Shown: piece by piece, positions 36,487 through 46,276 of the stretch
How positions within the stretch are numbered: the stretch's first letter is position 1
Layout: each line of letters begins with the position of its first letter
NCBI GenBank assembly: GCA_050633525.1
Contig: JBOEGR010000010.1
Coordinates: forward strand, 32,869 to 96,868
From: CANLBN01 sp050633525
GTDB lineage: Bacteria; Pseudomonadota; Gammaproteobacteria; Pseudomonadales; Cellvibrionaceae
Direction of reading: 5' to 3'
Length of the DNA stretch: 64,000 bases
Made by a program: the position numbers and the translations under genes
Notes under the pieces: model-generated
Database searches by the model: none
What the model saw: only the letters and a program-made list of their open reading frames with translations
What the model was told of the DNA's origin: nothing

Positions 36487-37125
36487 TTGGCTGATTCACC
36501 AAAATCGCCCCCGCTCACAAATATTGATGACTTTCTAGCGCACTGTCACCGCCGGCGCTACCCTGCTAAAAGCACTTTGATTTACGCAGGTGACAAAAGT
36601 GATTCACTTTACTATATCGTTAAAGGCTCTGTTACCGTCATTATTGAAGATGACGAAGGGCGAGAAATGATTGTTGCTTACTTAAATGACGGTGATTTCT
36701 TTGGCGAGATGGGTGTTTTCCAAGAATTAGAAGACTCTCGTAGCGCATGGGTTCGTGCTAAAACAGAATGTGAAGTAGCCGAAGTCAGCTACACCAAATT
36801 TCATGAATTAAGCGCTGCCCACCCCGAATTCTTATATGCCTTAGGCGCTCAAATGGCACGTCGCCTCCGCGCTACAACCCGTAAAGTGGGTGATTTGGCT
36901 TTCCTAGATGTTACCGGTCGAGTAGCAAGAACACTATTAGAGTTGTGTAAAGAACCTGATGCTCTGACCCACCCTGATGGCATGCAAATAAAAATTACTC
37001 GCCAAGAGATTGGTCGTATCGTGGGCTGCTCGCGGGAAATGGTAGGACGCGTTTTAAAGACACTAGAAGATCAAGGTTTAGTGGCCGTTAGCGGAAAAAC
37101 AATGGTGGTATACACACCACGCTAG
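36487..37125 (+). CDS. crp: cAMP-activated global regulator CRP/Vfr
   Basis: CRP-family regulator of 212 residues. The cyclic-nucleotide domain (LYYIVKGSVTVIIEDDEGREMIVAYLNDGDFFGEMG; phosphate-binding RSAWVRAKT) is followed by the C-helix and the HTH TRQEIGRIVGCSREMVGRVLKTL. The start is an unusual TTG, supported by AAAGAGGATG at proper spacing. The close match to Vfr and its position next to trpC are the Pseudomonas arrangement. Confidence 0.95.
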   Translation: MADSPKSPPLTNIDDFLAHCHRRRYPAKSTLIYAGDKSDSLYYIVKGSVTVIIEDDEGREMIVAYLNDGDFFGEMGVFQELEDSRSAWVRAKTECEVAEVSYTKFHELSAAHPEFLYALGAQMARRLRATTRKVGDLAFLDVTGRVARTLLELCKEPDALTHPDGMQIKITRQEIGRIVGCSREMVGRVLKTLEDQGLVAVSGKTMVVYTPR

Positions 37126-37164
37126 TGAAGAACACGATTGCCTTTGAGAAGGAAAAAGGCAAGG

Positions 37165-37246
37165 AAAAAGGGGTCGGAGTCAATTTTTATCTATTTTTCA
37201 TGTTATTCAAACACATGAAATGAAAAATTGACTCCGACCCCTTTTT
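37165..37246. repeat. Dispersed palindrome between convergent crp and trpC
   Basis: A perfect 24-bp inverted repeat has its left arm starting AAAAAGGGGTCGGAGTCAAT at 37165 and its right arm at 37223-37246, with a smaller nested TTTCATGT/ACATGAAA pair between them. T-runs at both ends make it suitable as a bidirectional terminator for the two converging genes. Confidence 0.9.
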
Positions 37247-37268
37247 TCTTTTATCTAAAGTGAAAGTA

Positions 37269-38093
37269 CTAAGCGAGCTCTTTAACCAGACTATTGGCTC
37301 CAACAAACAACTGCTGCAAGGCCTCTCCGGGTTCATCCTCTTTCATAAAGGCTTCCCCAATCAAAAATGCATTCACGTCGTGTTCGCGCATGGCATTCAC
37401 ATGCTCAACAGAATGAATACCACTTTCGGTTACGACAATACGTTCTTCGCCGATTTTATCGAGTAAATCGTAGGTCGCATTTAAGCTTGTTGCAAAGGTA
37501 TGCAGATCGCGATTATTAATGCCGATCAAACGGTTAGGCAGCTCAAGGGCAATGGCTAGTTCTTCGGCATTATGAACCTCAACCAATACATCCATGCCCA
37601 AGCTTAGTGCCAAAGTATTCAGCGTTTGTAAACGCTCACTTTCTAATGCAGCAACAATCAATAAAATACAATCAGCGCCTAAAGCCCTTGCTTCATAAAC
37701 TTGATACTCATCAACGATGAAATCTTTACGAATGACAGGCAGGCTAACCACATTACGAGCCGCTGTTAAGTAGTGATCAGCGCCTTGGAAAAAATCAACA
37801 TCAGTAAGCACTGACAAACAAGCAGCGCCGCCTTTTTCATAGCTTTCAGCGATATCGATGGGCTGAAAATTAGGACGAATAACACCCTTACTTGGCGAGG
37901 CTTTTTTAATTTCAGCAATCACCGCAGGCAAACCCTGCGCAACACGGCTCTCAATCGCATTCACAAAACCTCGGCAAGCTGTTTGCTCGGCAATACGTGC
38001 CTCCAGCTTATCTAAGGGCACAGATGAACGACGCTCTTCAATTTCTTCCCACTTACGGGCAATAATCTTTTTTAATACAGTTGGAGTCGACAT
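37269..38093 (-). CDS. trpC: Indole-3-glycerol phosphate synthase
   Basis: Tryptophan synthesis, ring closure to indole-3-glycerol phosphate, 274 residues from the ATG at 38093. CGGAGAC sits just upstream and the preceding trpD ends 20 bases away. TIM-barrel motifs include VIAEIKKASPSKGVIRP, VLTDVDFFQG, RKDFIVDEYQVYEARALGAD and VTESGIHS. It is not fused to trpF. Confidence 0.97.
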   Translation of the reverse strand: MSTPTVLKKIIARKWEEIEERRSSVPLDKLEARIAEQTACRGFVNAIESRVAQGLPAVIAEIKKASPSKGVIRPNFQPIDIAESYEKGGAACLSVLTDVDFFQGADHYLTAARNVVSLPVIRKDFIVDEYQVYEARALGADCILLIVAALESERLQTLNTLALSLGMDVLVEVHNAEELAIALELPNRLIGINNRDLHTFATSLNATYDLLDKIGEERIVVTESGIHSVEHVNAMREHDVNAFLIGEAFMKEDEPGEALQQLFVGANSLVKELA

Positions 38094-38113
38094 TAAAGTC
38101 TCCGAAAAATAAA

Positions 38114-39163
38114 TTAAGCAGTTTGTTCGCAGCAATCGGTAAACGAGGCTAACTCTTGTATTTTTGCCAAAGCCAAACCGCTGCCTATCGCATCCTCTGC
38201 CATTTGCACACCTTCTTTGAGGCTAGAAGCCACTCCAGAGACATAAACAGCCGCACCTGCATTCAATGCAATCATATCCGCCGCTTTTTGTGCCTCAGGT
38301 GTTGTGCGTTTACCGAGGGCATCATTGATGAGTGCTAAAGACTCTTCCGCCGTTTCAACAGAAAGGCCAACCAGTGACTGAGTATGCAAACCGACATCCT
38401 CGGGCTTAATGAGATATTCCTTCACTTCACCTTCATGCAATTCAGCCACATGGGATGGGCACGCTAAACTCAATTCATCAAGGCCGTCTGCAGCATGAAC
38501 AACCAATACATGCTCACTACCAAGTGTTTGCAATACCTCCGCCATTGGGCGGCACAAGGTCTGGTCAAACACGCCTATCACTTGGCGCTTCACACCGGCA
38601 GGGTTCGTCATAGGCCCAAGCATGTTAAATACAGTGCGCATGGCTAATTCTTTACGAGGGCCAATGGCATGCTTCATCGCACTATGGTGTGCGGGCGCAA
38701 ACATAAAACCCACCCCCACTTCCTCGACACAACGTGCTACTTGCTCAGGCTGTAAACCCAACACGACACCCGCTGACTCCAGCACATCAGCACTGCCTGT
38801 TGAACTAGAGACGGAACGATTACCGTGCTTAGCTACCTTAGCCCCACAAGCGGCCACCACAAAGGCAGACGCAGTAGAGACATTAAACAAATTAGCCCCA
38901 TCACCACCCGTACCACAAGTATCTACTAGGTGTGCGGCATTAATTGATACCGGTGTCGCTAGCTCGCGCATCACTTGCGCTGCGCCAGTGATCTCGGCGA
39001 CAGTCTCGCCCTTCATTCTCAAGGCCACTAAAAAACCGCCAATCTGCGCAGGAGTGGCTTCGCCCGTCATAATCGATTTCATCACGCTGGCCATATCAGC
39101 CCGTGATAAATCATTACCTGATACCACTGTATTTAAGGCTTGCTGAATGTTCATCACTGACAC
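38114..39163 (-). CDS. trpD: Anthranilate phosphoribosyltransferase
   Basis: Transfers phosphoribose to anthranilate, 349 residues. Motifs include VDTCGTGGDGANLFNVSTASAFV, KHGNRSVSSSTGSADVLE, FMFAPAHHSAMKH, and GPMTNPAGVKRQVIGVF. It is in the order trpE-trpG-trpD-trpC on the minus strand, with 43 bases separating it from trpG. Confidence 0.97.
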   Translation of the reverse strand: MSVMNIQQALNTVVSGNDLSRADMASVMKSIMTGEATPAQIGGFLVALRMKGETVAEITGAAQVMRELATPVSINAAHLVDTCGTGGDGANLFNVSTASAFVVAACGAKVAKHGNRSVSSSTGSADVLESAGVVLGLQPEQVARCVEEVGVGFMFAPAHHSAMKHAIGPRKELAMRTVFNMLGPMTNPAGVKRQVIGVFDQTLCRPMAEVLQTLGSEHVLVVHAADGLDELSLACPSHVAELHEGEVKEYLIKPEDVGLHTQSLVGLSVETAEESLALINDALGKRTTPEAQKAADMIALNAGAAVYVSGVASSLKEGVQMAEDAIGSGLALAKIQELASFTDCCEQTA

Positions 39164-39206
39164 CCCGTTATTCGTGTTGATAAGTTATTCTTATTGGTGA
39201 TTCGGT

Positions 39207-39800
39207 TTACTTGGTCGTTTTATAACTGACAAGAAAATTGTTAAGTAGTTGATGCCCATGTTCGGTCAAGATGGACTCAGGATGAAACTGAACACCTTCA
39301 ATCGGTAACTCACGGTGCTGAATACCCATAATTTCATCCATTGAGCCATCCTCATTTTGCGTCCACGCGGTGACTTCCAAACAATCGGGCAAACTCTCTT
39401 GCTCAATCACTAAAGAGTGATAACGCGTAGCTTGAAATGGATTGGGTAAACCAGCAAACACGCCTTTATCATTATGATATACAGGAGAGGTCTTACCGTG
39501 CATGACTTGCTTGGCACGCACAATCTTACCGCCAAAGGCCTGCCCAATACTCTGATGACCAAGACAAATACCCAAGAGCGGTAGCTTGCCCGCAAAGCCT
39601 TTGATCGCCTCTAAAGAAATACCCGCTTCGTTTGGTGTACAAGGGCCGGGTGATATCACCAAGTATTCTGGCGCTTTTTGTTCGATCTCAGTCAGTGAAA
39701 TTTTATCGTTGCGCACCACTTCCACATCGACCTTGAGTTCACCAAAATACTGAACCACGTTGTAAGTAAAGGAATCATAATTATCAATCATCAATAACAT
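39207..39800 (-). CDS. trpG: Anthranilate synthase component II (glutamine amidotransferase)
   Basis: Class I glutamine amidotransferase of 197 residues that feeds ammonia to TrpE. It has the nucleophile elbow LLGICLGHQSIGQAFGG and the His-Glu pair in VQFHPESILTEHG. The start lies one base after the trpE stop, implying tight coupling. Confidence 0.97.
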   Translation of the reverse strand: MLLMIDNYDSFTYNVVQYFGELKVDVEVVRNDKISLTEIEQKAPEYLVISPGPCTPNEAGISLEAIKGFAGKLPLLGICLGHQSIGQAFGGKIVRAKQVMHGKTSPVYHNDKGVFAGLPNPFQATRYHSLVIEQESLPDCLEVTAWTQNEDGSMDEIMGIQHRELPIEGVQFHPESILTEHGHQLLNNFLVSYKTTK

Positions 39801-39801
39801 A

Positions 39802-41310
39802 TTATTGACCTCCTTTATCTTTGGCAGCGCTTGCTAACGGTAATGCAGTACAGGTATCCACCGCCCGAAACAGCGCGCGCGCTTTATTCATGGTTTCTTT
39901 CCATTCTAAGGCAGGGATAGAATCAGCGACGACACCGGCACCCGCTTGGATATAAATTTTTCCGTCTTTAATGACAGCCGTTCGAATAGCAATAGCCGTA
40001 TCCATATTGCCATTCCATGCCAGATAGCCAACAGCCCCGCCGTAAATACCGCGCTTTTCAGTTTCTAACTCGTCGATAATTTCCATCGCTCGAATTTTTG
40101 GCGCACCGGATAAAGTCCCTGCTGGTAAAGCAGCGCGTAATACATCCATGGCATTTAAATCGGGTTTTAATTGGCCCGTCACATTAGAAGTAATGTGCAT
40201 TACATGGGAGTAGCGCTCGACAATCATTTTATCGGTCAGCTCAACTGAGCCAATATTGGCGACTCGTCCAACATCATTGCGCCCTAAATCAATCAGCATC
40301 AGATGCTCGGCAATCTCTTTAGGGTCATTAACCAACTCTTGCTCTAGCGCTTTATCTTCCGCTTCACTGCGGCCACGTCGGCGCGTTCCGGCAATGGGCC
40401 GAACCGTCACTTCGTTATCTTCTAAGCGCGCTAAGATTTCAGGGCTGGAGCCGACGACTTGGTGATCGCCCAAATCGACAAAATACATATAAGGGGATGG
40501 GTTTAAACTACGTAAAGCGCGATACAAATTGATCGCCTCAGCATCAAAATCCATAGACAAACGTTGAGACACCACAACCTGCATGGTGTCGCCCGCCAAG
40601 ACATAGTCTTTAATACGTTGCACAGACTCAGAAAAAGCAGCCTCACCCACGTGAGACTCAAAAAGCTGTTCTGCGCCAGACTCTGCCCCCAAGTTCATGA
40701 CTGGCAGTTCTGGTGATAGACCTCGCAATTCGCTGGATAGGCTGTCTAAACGTGCCTGCGCTTTGGAAAAAGCATTATCAATAGCAGGGTTTGCCATGAT
40801 AATAATATTGAGAGTGCCCGATAAATTATCGAACACGAGCACCTCATCGGAGACCATCAATAGGATGTCAGGCGTATTGGTGGTATCGCTAGGCTGACTC
40901 GCTTTTAACTTTGGCTCAACATAACGCACACAATCGTAAGCAAAATAACCAACCAAGCCACCATGAAATCGAGGCAAACCCTCTAGCTCTGGCGCGCGAT
41001 AGCGGGCTTTAAACTCTTCTACAAAGCTCAGGGGATCTGTGTGGCTTAGCGTCTCTGTGATCTCACCATTGACTTCAATGGTAATCTGCTCACCAAGGGC
41101 TTTTAAAATCGTTTTTGAAGGTAAACCAAGAATAGAATAACGGCCCCACTTTTCACCTCCTTGAACAGATTCGAATAAGTAAGAATAAGGACCTTTGGCT
41201 AGTTTTAAGTAACTGGACAAAGGTGTATCGAGGTCAGCAAGTACCTCGCGCATCACAGGAATACGGTTATAGCCTTGGTCGGCTAGGAGAGAAAATTGTT
41301 CAGGTGTCAT
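39802..41310 (-). CDS. trpE: Anthranilate synthase component I
   Basis: Chorismate-using subunit of 502 residues. Motifs are IAGTRRRGRSEAEDKALEQEL, LIDLGRNDVGRVA, and GTLSGAPKIRAMEIIDELE. N-terminal GPYSYLFESVQGGEKWGRYS includes the usual tryptophan feedback region. It starts the trpEGDC group. Its 168-base leader contains a terminator and a small Trp-containing frame (see separate entries). Confidence 0.97.
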   Translation of the reverse strand: MTPEQFSLLADQGYNRIPVMREVLADLDTPLSSYLKLAKGPYSYLFESVQGGEKWGRYSILGLPSKTILKALGEQITIEVNGEITETLSHTDPLSFVEEFKARYRAPELEGLPRFHGGLVGYFAYDCVRYVEPKLKASQPSDTTNTPDILLMVSDEVLVFDNLSGTLNIIIMANPAIDNAFSKAQARLDSLSSELRGLSPELPVMNLGAESGAEQLFESHVGEAAFSESVQRIKDYVLAGDTMQVVVSQRLSMDFDAEAINLYRALRSLNPSPYMYFVDLGDHQVVGSSPEILARLEDNEVTVRPIAGTRRRGRSEAEDKALEQELVNDPKEIAEHLMLIDLGRNDVGRVANIGSVELTDKMIVERYSHVMHITSNVTGQLKPDLNAMDVLRAALPAGTLSGAPKIRAMEIIDELETEKRGIYGGAVGYLAWNGNMDTAIAIRTAVIKDGKIYIQAGAGVVADSIPALEWKETMNKARALFRAVDTCTALPLASAAKDKGGQ

Positions 41311-41395
41311 AAGTCAAATATCATCAAATGGGTGTAATCAGCGTGCTATGAGTGGGCACATCTCGTGTTTTAATTTTACTTTTTAGCTGTATGGT

Positions 41396-41464
41396 TTAGC
41401 TGTAAAAAAACGAGCATTGCCAAGCGCTTGCTCGACATTGATTACTGGGCCACAAATTTAACAT
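41396..41464 (-). CDS. Possible trp leader peptide
   Basis: A 22-codon frame begins with ATG at 41464, 14 bases after the gph stop, and has AAGAG eight bases ahead. It would encode MLNLWPSNQCRASAWQCS followed by FFYS and a TAA stop. It has two Trp codons and runs through the terminator hairpin at 41411-41434. Pseudomonas trpE is known to be controlled by attenuation, so a leader is plausible. The Trp codons are not adjacent, which is atypical, and this may be a chance frame. Confidence 0.35.
   Translation of the reverse strand: MLNLWPSNQCRASAWQCSFFYS
41404..41434 (-). terminator. Terminator or attenuator between gph and trpE
   Basis: On the minus strand, CGAGCA...TGCTCG (41411-41434, with an internal CAAGCGCTTG palindrome) is followed directly by seven T residues. 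It lies 45 bases after the gph stop and about 95 bases before trpE. It therefore either ends the rpe-gph transcript or attenuates trpE. Confidence 0.75.
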
Positions 41465-41478
41465 TATCTAACTCTTAA

Positions 41479-42189
41479 CTAGTTGTTCTTTAAGGCGGTC
41501 AATTCACGTAGATCCGACAAAACGTAGTCCGGATTCTCATCTTCAATCGGCCGACCATGATTATACCCATAATTTACCGCTGCGACCAAAACATCTGCTG
41601 CTCGGGCTGATTCGATGTCATTGCGCGAATCCCCCACCATTAAGGTTTGGCTTGCCTCAAAACCAAGCTCACTCATACAGTAGAGCAAAGGTTGAGGGTG
41701 TGGTTTCTTGTTATCCAACTCATCACCACCCAACACAAAGTCAAAGTAGTGGGCAATATTCAAGGCGCTTAATATGGGCGGAACAAACTCTTTGGGCTTA
41801 TTCGTGACAATCGCCATGGTGATATTACGTGTTTTTAATTCTAGCAAAGCGTCCAATGTGCCCGGGTACAGTACCGTGCGCTGAGCATTACAATCATGAT
41901 ATTGCTCAAAGAAAATACCTAAAGCCTTAGCATGCATGGCTTCTACATTAAGCTCTGATGCTTCTGATGACGATGCTTCTAAGGACATGGTTTCTAAGGG
42001 CATGGCAAAACGCAATGCTCGCTCAACCAGTTTTGCTGCACCATTGCCAACCCACTCCCTCACAAGAGACTCACCTGCTGTGGGTAAACCCAACTCACTT
42101 AAGGTACGGTCAATCGCCAATGCCAAATCCGGCACACTGTCGATCAGAGTGCCGTCTAAGTCAAATATCACCAATTGAGGAAAAGACAT
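41479..42189 (-). CDS. gph: Phosphoglycolate phosphatase
   Basis: HAD-family hydrolase of 236 residues. Motif I VIFDLDGTLIDSV, motif II VTNKP, and motif III-IV LMVGDSRNDIESARAAD are present. It sits between rpe and trpE in the same direction, the conserved Pseudomonas order. A Glu/Ser-rich insert in the cap region (MSLEASSSEASELNVEA) is unusual but in frame. Confidence 0.95.
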   Translation of the reverse strand: MSFPQLVIFDLDGTLIDSVPDLALAIDRTLSELGLPTAGESLVREWVGNGAAKLVERALRFAMPLETMSLEASSSEASELNVEAMHAKALGIFFEQYHDCNAQRTVLYPGTLDALLELKTRNITMAIVTNKPKEFVPPILSALNIAHYFDFVLGGDELDNKKPHPQPLLYCMSELGFEASQTLMVGDSRNDIESARAADVLVAAVNYGYNHGRPIEDENPDYVLSDLRELTALKNN

Positions 42190-42252
42190 ATCAGCTAAAG
42201 CCGTGAAAGTATGAGTATTAAATGTTGATACTAGAGCGTTATTGATACAGCG

Positions 42253-42921
42253 CTAAACAGTCGCTAAAGCCGCTCTCATCTTATCGATGACGAGTTTGTA
42301 ATCGTCTTGATTAAAAATAGCAGAACCTGCTACAAAGGTATCAGCACCGGCTTTAGCAATCTCGGCGATATTGTCGGTATTCACACCACCATCAATTTCT
42401 AAGCGTGTATTCAAACCCAAGGCATCAATCGCTGCTCTCGCCTCACGCAATTTATCCAAGGTATAAGGGATAAATTTCTGGCCACCAAAACCTGGGTTAA
42501 CCGACATTAATAACAACATATCGAGCTGAGGCAAGACATGCTTAATCGAATCCAACGGCGTGGCAGGGTTTAAGACTAAGCCCGCTTGGCAGCCCTTCTG
42601 CTTAATTAGCTGTAAAGAGCGATCGACATGGCGAGAAGCCTCAGGGTGGAAAGTAATGTACGTTGCACCGGCATCCGCAAACATTTCAATCATATGATCA
42701 ACAGGTTCCACCATTAAATGCACATCAATAGGGGCCGTCACACCGTGCTTACGCAAAGCACTACACACCATGGGGCCAATGGTTAAATTGGGCACATAGT
42801 GATTATCCATCACATCAAAATGAACAATATCTGCACCGGAGGCCAAAACGTTATCGACCTCCTCGCCTAAACGAGCAAAATCAGCGGATAAAATAGAGGG
42901 AGCGATCTTAAAGGGTTGCAT
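42253..42921 (-). CDS. rpe: Ribulose-phosphate 3-epimerase
   Basis: Pentose-phosphate pathway epimerase, 222 residues from the ATG at 42921, giving the typical start MQPFKIAPSILSADFARLGEEV. A start at 42978 would add 19 non-conserved residues. Metal ligands lie in VHFDVMDNHYVPNLTIGP, and VNPGFGGQKFI and EIDGGVN are present. It is upstream of gph on the same strand. Confidence 0.96.
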   Translation of the reverse strand: MQPFKIAPSILSADFARLGEEVDNVLASGADIVHFDVMDNHYVPNLTIGPMVCSALRKHGVTAPIDVHLMVEPVDHMIEMFADAGATYITFHPEASRHVDRSLQLIKQKGCQAGLVLNPATPLDSIKHVLPQLDMLLLMSVNPGFGGQKFIPYTLDKLREARAAIDALGLNTRLEIDGGVNTDNIAEIAKAGADTFVAGSAIFNQDDYKLVIDKMRAALATV

Positions 42922-43022
42922 AGGTAAAGCCAGCCAATCAAAAAAAGAAGCATTGTAATGCATCGGCACAGGATTCAATAGCCATTTGAAACCTTAGGGA
43001 AAATATTGCCTATACTCAGTAT

Positions 43023-44168
43023 ATGAAGACCTTAATATCACTCCTAACGCTACTACTGACCTTCTCGGCCATACCGCTATGGGCGCAAGAGAAAGAAGCC
43101 CCTGCCGAGCCAACAGAAGAGAAGACTGAAGCAGCAGAGGACGAAGACGCTCAACCTAAAAAAGCACAACGCTTGCCCAGCAGCTTAAAACGGCAGCGCA
43201 ACCCTAGTAGTGAAGATGGTTCTATGGCCTTGCTGGGCGAATACTTATCTGAGGACTCGCTAATATGGCTTAATACCGAGTTCGGTCGCTTTCTTAGCGT
43301 ATGGCAAAAAGATCGCTCCGGCGACCCCAAAGGGGCCTTGTTGATCATTCATGCAGAAGGCGAGCATCCCGCTTGGCCCAATACAACCAAACCACTGCAT
43401 GACACCTTGCCAGATGCTGGCTGGGCCACATTGGCCATTAGCTTCCCCGCACCGGATGAACGCAAAGTCCCTCAACGCACATTCCCCACCAAAGCCAAAC
43501 GTATTATTCAAAGCGAAGAAGACGAGAGCAATGAAGAGAGCGAAGGTGGTGAGAATAGTGATGAACAAGCTAAAACAGCGGCTATTGCCGAAGATGAACC
43601 AGCAGAAAAAAAAGAAGTCGCGCTTCCCGCACCTGCACCCGCTATTCAAGCAGATGAACCAGAAAAACCCTCTGCTGAACTTGTGACCGAGAAAAGGCTA
43701 GAAGCAGCATTGCAGTTTTTACACGATCAAGGGCAGTTTAATCTAATCGTTTTAGGCAGCGGCTCAGGTGCCATTAGGGCCCATGATTTTATCGATAAAA
43801 TTACACCTAAAATTGATAACCCCAAACTAAAGGCCAAGTTAGAACGGCCCATACGAGCAATGGTCATTGTCAATGCACGCAACCGCTTACCCATCATGGA
43901 AGAAGCATATCAAAACTGGTTCAGCGACCCTGAAATACCCGTGCTCGATATTTTTGTGCAAGACAATTACCGCAACAAAGTAGAGGCAAAAAAGCGAAAG
44001 GTTCTAGCAAGACAAAAAAAAGTCGTTACCTACAAACAAGTTCGTTTAAATTCAATTAACCCAGAAAAAAGTTGGAATGAAAATAGTTTGTCACGACGCA
44101 TCAGAAGCTTTCTTGATACCAATGCTGTCGGCATTGAAGTGAAGAATGCGAAAGTACAAAAAAATTAA
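43023..44168 (+). CDS. DUF3530 family exported protein
   Basis: Predicted exported protein of 381 residues with signal peptide MKTLISLLTLLLTFSAIPLWA. Highly charged Glu/Ala-rich stretches at 25-60 and 165-225 look disordered. Between them, ALLIIHAEGEHPAWPNTTKPLHDTLPDAGWATLAISFP matches an alpha/beta-hydrolase-like DUF3530 core, and FNLIVLGSGSGAIRAHDFI lies at the nucleophile-elbow position (G-S-G-S-G). A function is not known. Confidence 0.82.
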   Translation: MKTLISLLTLLLTFSAIPLWAQEKEAPAEPTEEKTEAAEDEDAQPKKAQRLPSSLKRQRNPSSEDGSMALLGEYLSEDSLIWLNTEFGRFLSVWQKDRSGDPKGALLIIHAEGEHPAWPNTTKPLHDTLPDAGWATLAISFPAPDERKVPQRTFPTKAKRIIQSEEDESNEESEGGENSDEQAKTAAIAEDEPAEKKEVALPAPAPAIQADEPEKPSAELVTEKRLEAALQFLHDQGQFNLIVLGSGSGAIRAHDFIDKITPKIDNPKLKAKLERPIRAMVIVNARNRLPIMEEAYQNWFSDPEIPVLDIFVQDNYRNKVEAKKRKVLARQKKVVTYKQVRLNSINPEKSWNENSLSRRIRSFLDTNAVGIEVKNAKVQKN

Positions 44169-44381
44169 TAGGCATTAAGCACATTCTATTTAAACAATCC
44201 AAACCTCTTAAACATCCACAGATCAAAAACCCCTCTACAAAATAAATAAAGTTAACAATAGTAGCTTATTGATTTAAATCAATTCAGTTCGTATTAGACT
44301 TTAAGAGAGTAACAATAATACATATAGATCTTTATACTAATAGGGACAAAGAACGAACACCTTGCGCATTATAGACTGACG

Positions 44382-46271
44382 ATGAACCCTGCCATGTCCA
44401 ACTCGAGCCAAGCCATCAATCCCGAACTCGACTTAATAAGACAATTCATTCAAAGCTGCGCGCCATTTGATGTTTTGTCTCCTGAAGATTTTGAATATGC
44501 CATTAGCACTATGAATATTGCCTACTATCGTCAAGGGCATTTATTTCGGGCACAAGAAGACAAAGGCGATTTGCGTATTATACGCAGCGGCGCGGCAGAA
44601 TTAAGAGGCCCCAAAGGGCAACTAATGGATCGCTTTGACGAAGGCACAAGTTTTAACCTGCTTGGCCTAAGCCAAGAGGACATTGGCATCAGTGTCGCCT
44701 TGATTGAAGACTGCCTGATTTACTCACTCCCAGAAGAAAGCTACCAAACAATTAGAGCCAACAACCGCGACTTTGATCGCTTTTTTAGAAGCCAACGCAA
44801 CCGGCGCTTACGCAGAGCGGCTCGACATGAAACGCAAGCAAGCGAACTTGCCAGCTTAGTTAAAGATGTAATGAGCCAAACTATCGTTAGCATCGGGCCG
44901 GAAAAAAGCATTGCTGAAACTGCGCGACTAATGACAAAACACCGTATTTCTTCGGCCTTAATCATCTGCGAGGAAAAGCTCTTGGGTATTGTGACCGACC
45001 GCGATATTCGATCACGCGCCGTGGCAAAAAATAGCTCATTGGATAACCGTGTCGATACCATTATGACAAAAGACCCCAGCTGCATTAGCCCACAAAAAAC
45101 TTTGTTTGATGCCACCTTGCAAATGACACAAGAGGGATATCACCACCTACCGGTGGTAGAAGATGACGACAATGCTATGAGCGGTAAGATAAAAGGTATT
45201 ATCACCGCGTCTGATTTAATGTTAGCGCGACAAGATGACCCTATTTATTTAGTACAACACATCAACCGCCAACACAACCTAGAAGAGCTTAAAAGTACCG
45301 TAGCACAATTGCCTAGCCTAATGATCCAATGGACTCATGCCGGCATACGCGCAGCACAAGTTGCCTCCATTTTTACCGCTATTAGCGACGCCGTAACAGC
45401 GCAATTAATCAAACTGTTTATTCAAGAACAAGGGCCAGCACCCGCGGCCTTTGCATGGTTAGGTTTTGGCTCACAAGGCCGAGCAGAACAACTCTTAGGC
45501 GGTGATCAAGACAATGCCTTGTTAATTGATAATAGTGCGCAACAAAAAGATGAAGTGTGGTTTAAAAATTTAGCCCATTGGGTATGCGATGGCCTAAACG
45601 AATGCGGTTATATCTATTGCCCCGGAAAAATCATGGCCACAACCGATGAATGGCGAAAAAACCTAGACGGCTGGCGCAGCAATATTGATCAATGGGTGCG
45701 CACCCCTTCGCCCGATGCCGTCATGCGTGTGAGTATATTTTTTGATATTCGCGTCGTTTACGGCGATAAACAACTAGGCAAAAACTTACATGACTACATG
45801 CTAAAAAAGGCATCAGCAGATAAAATATTTCTCGGCGCATTGGCCGACAATGTATTGGATAACACCCCACCCTTAGGGCTTTTTCGTCAATTCGTTGTCG
45901 AAAGCGATGGCGAGCATAGCGATGAACTCAATCTAAAAAAGCGCGGTATCTTACCCATTATTGATATTGCTCGCATCCATAGCCTAGCCTCGCAAAGCAC
46001 AGCAGTTAACACTCTAGAACGCTTAGATAAATTGGTCACATTAAAACTGCTTACCATCAATGAAAGTCGAAACCTACAAGATGCCTTAAACATTATTATG
46101 CAAATACGTTTAAAAGAGCAAGTTAAAGAACTAGCCACAGGTGAAAACCCCAACAACTATATTAACCCCGATGATTTATCTGAACTCTCCCGCAAACAAT
46201 TAAAAGATGCCTTTTCCGTTATACGCGATGCTCAGCAAGGCATTAAAATGCGCTACCGACCCGGGCTGTAA
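44382..46271 (+). CDS. cNMP-binding / CBS-pair / DUF294 nucleotidyltransferase-like protein
   Basis: Cytoplasmic signalling-type protein of 629 residues. A cyclic-nucleotide-binding-like domain covers about 25-140 and a CBS pair about 165-285 (MTKHRISSALIICEEKLLGIVTDRDIR; IMTKDPSC). A DUF294 nucleotidyltransferase domain follows with AWLGFGSQGRAEQLLGGDQDNALLI, carrying the G-S and D-x-D-type residues. A DUF294_C domain ends the protein. This architecture resembles GlnD-like uridylyltransferases. Its substrate is unknown. The exonuclease gene starts five bases after its stop. Confidence 0.9.
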   Translation: MNPAMSNSSQAINPELDLIRQFIQSCAPFDVLSPEDFEYAISTMNIAYYRQGHLFRAQEDKGDLRIIRSGAAELRGPKGQLMDRFDEGTSFNLLGLSQEDIGISVALIEDCLIYSLPEESYQTIRANNRDFDRFFRSQRNRRLRRAARHETQASELASLVKDVMSQTIVSIGPEKSIAETARLMTKHRISSALIICEEKLLGIVTDRDIRSRAVAKNSSLDNRVDTIMTKDPSCISPQKTLFDATLQMTQEGYHHLPVVEDDDNAMSGKIKGIITASDLMLARQDDPIYLVQHINRQHNLEELKSTVAQLPSLMIQWTHAGIRAAQVASIFTAISDAVTAQLIKLFIQEQGPAPAAFAWLGFGSQGRAEQLLGGDQDNALLIDNSAQQKDEVWFKNLAHWVCDGLNECGYIYCPGKIMATTDEWRKNLDGWRSNIDQWVRTPSPDAVMRVSIFFDIRVVYGDKQLGKNLHDYMLKKASADKIFLGALADNVLDNTPPLGLFRQFVVESDGEHSDELNLKKRGILPIIDIARIHSLASQSTAVNTLERLDKLVTLKLLTINESRNLQDALNIIMQIRLKEQVKELATGENPNNYINPDDLSELSRKQLKDAFSVIRDAQQGIKMRYRPGL

Positions 46272-46276
46272 ATTCA

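Noticed and set aside
43260..43649. 129-codon minus-strand frame opposite the DUF3530 gene
   Set aside because: It is the antisense of a Glu/Ala-rich coding region; such repetitive codons create long shadow frames.
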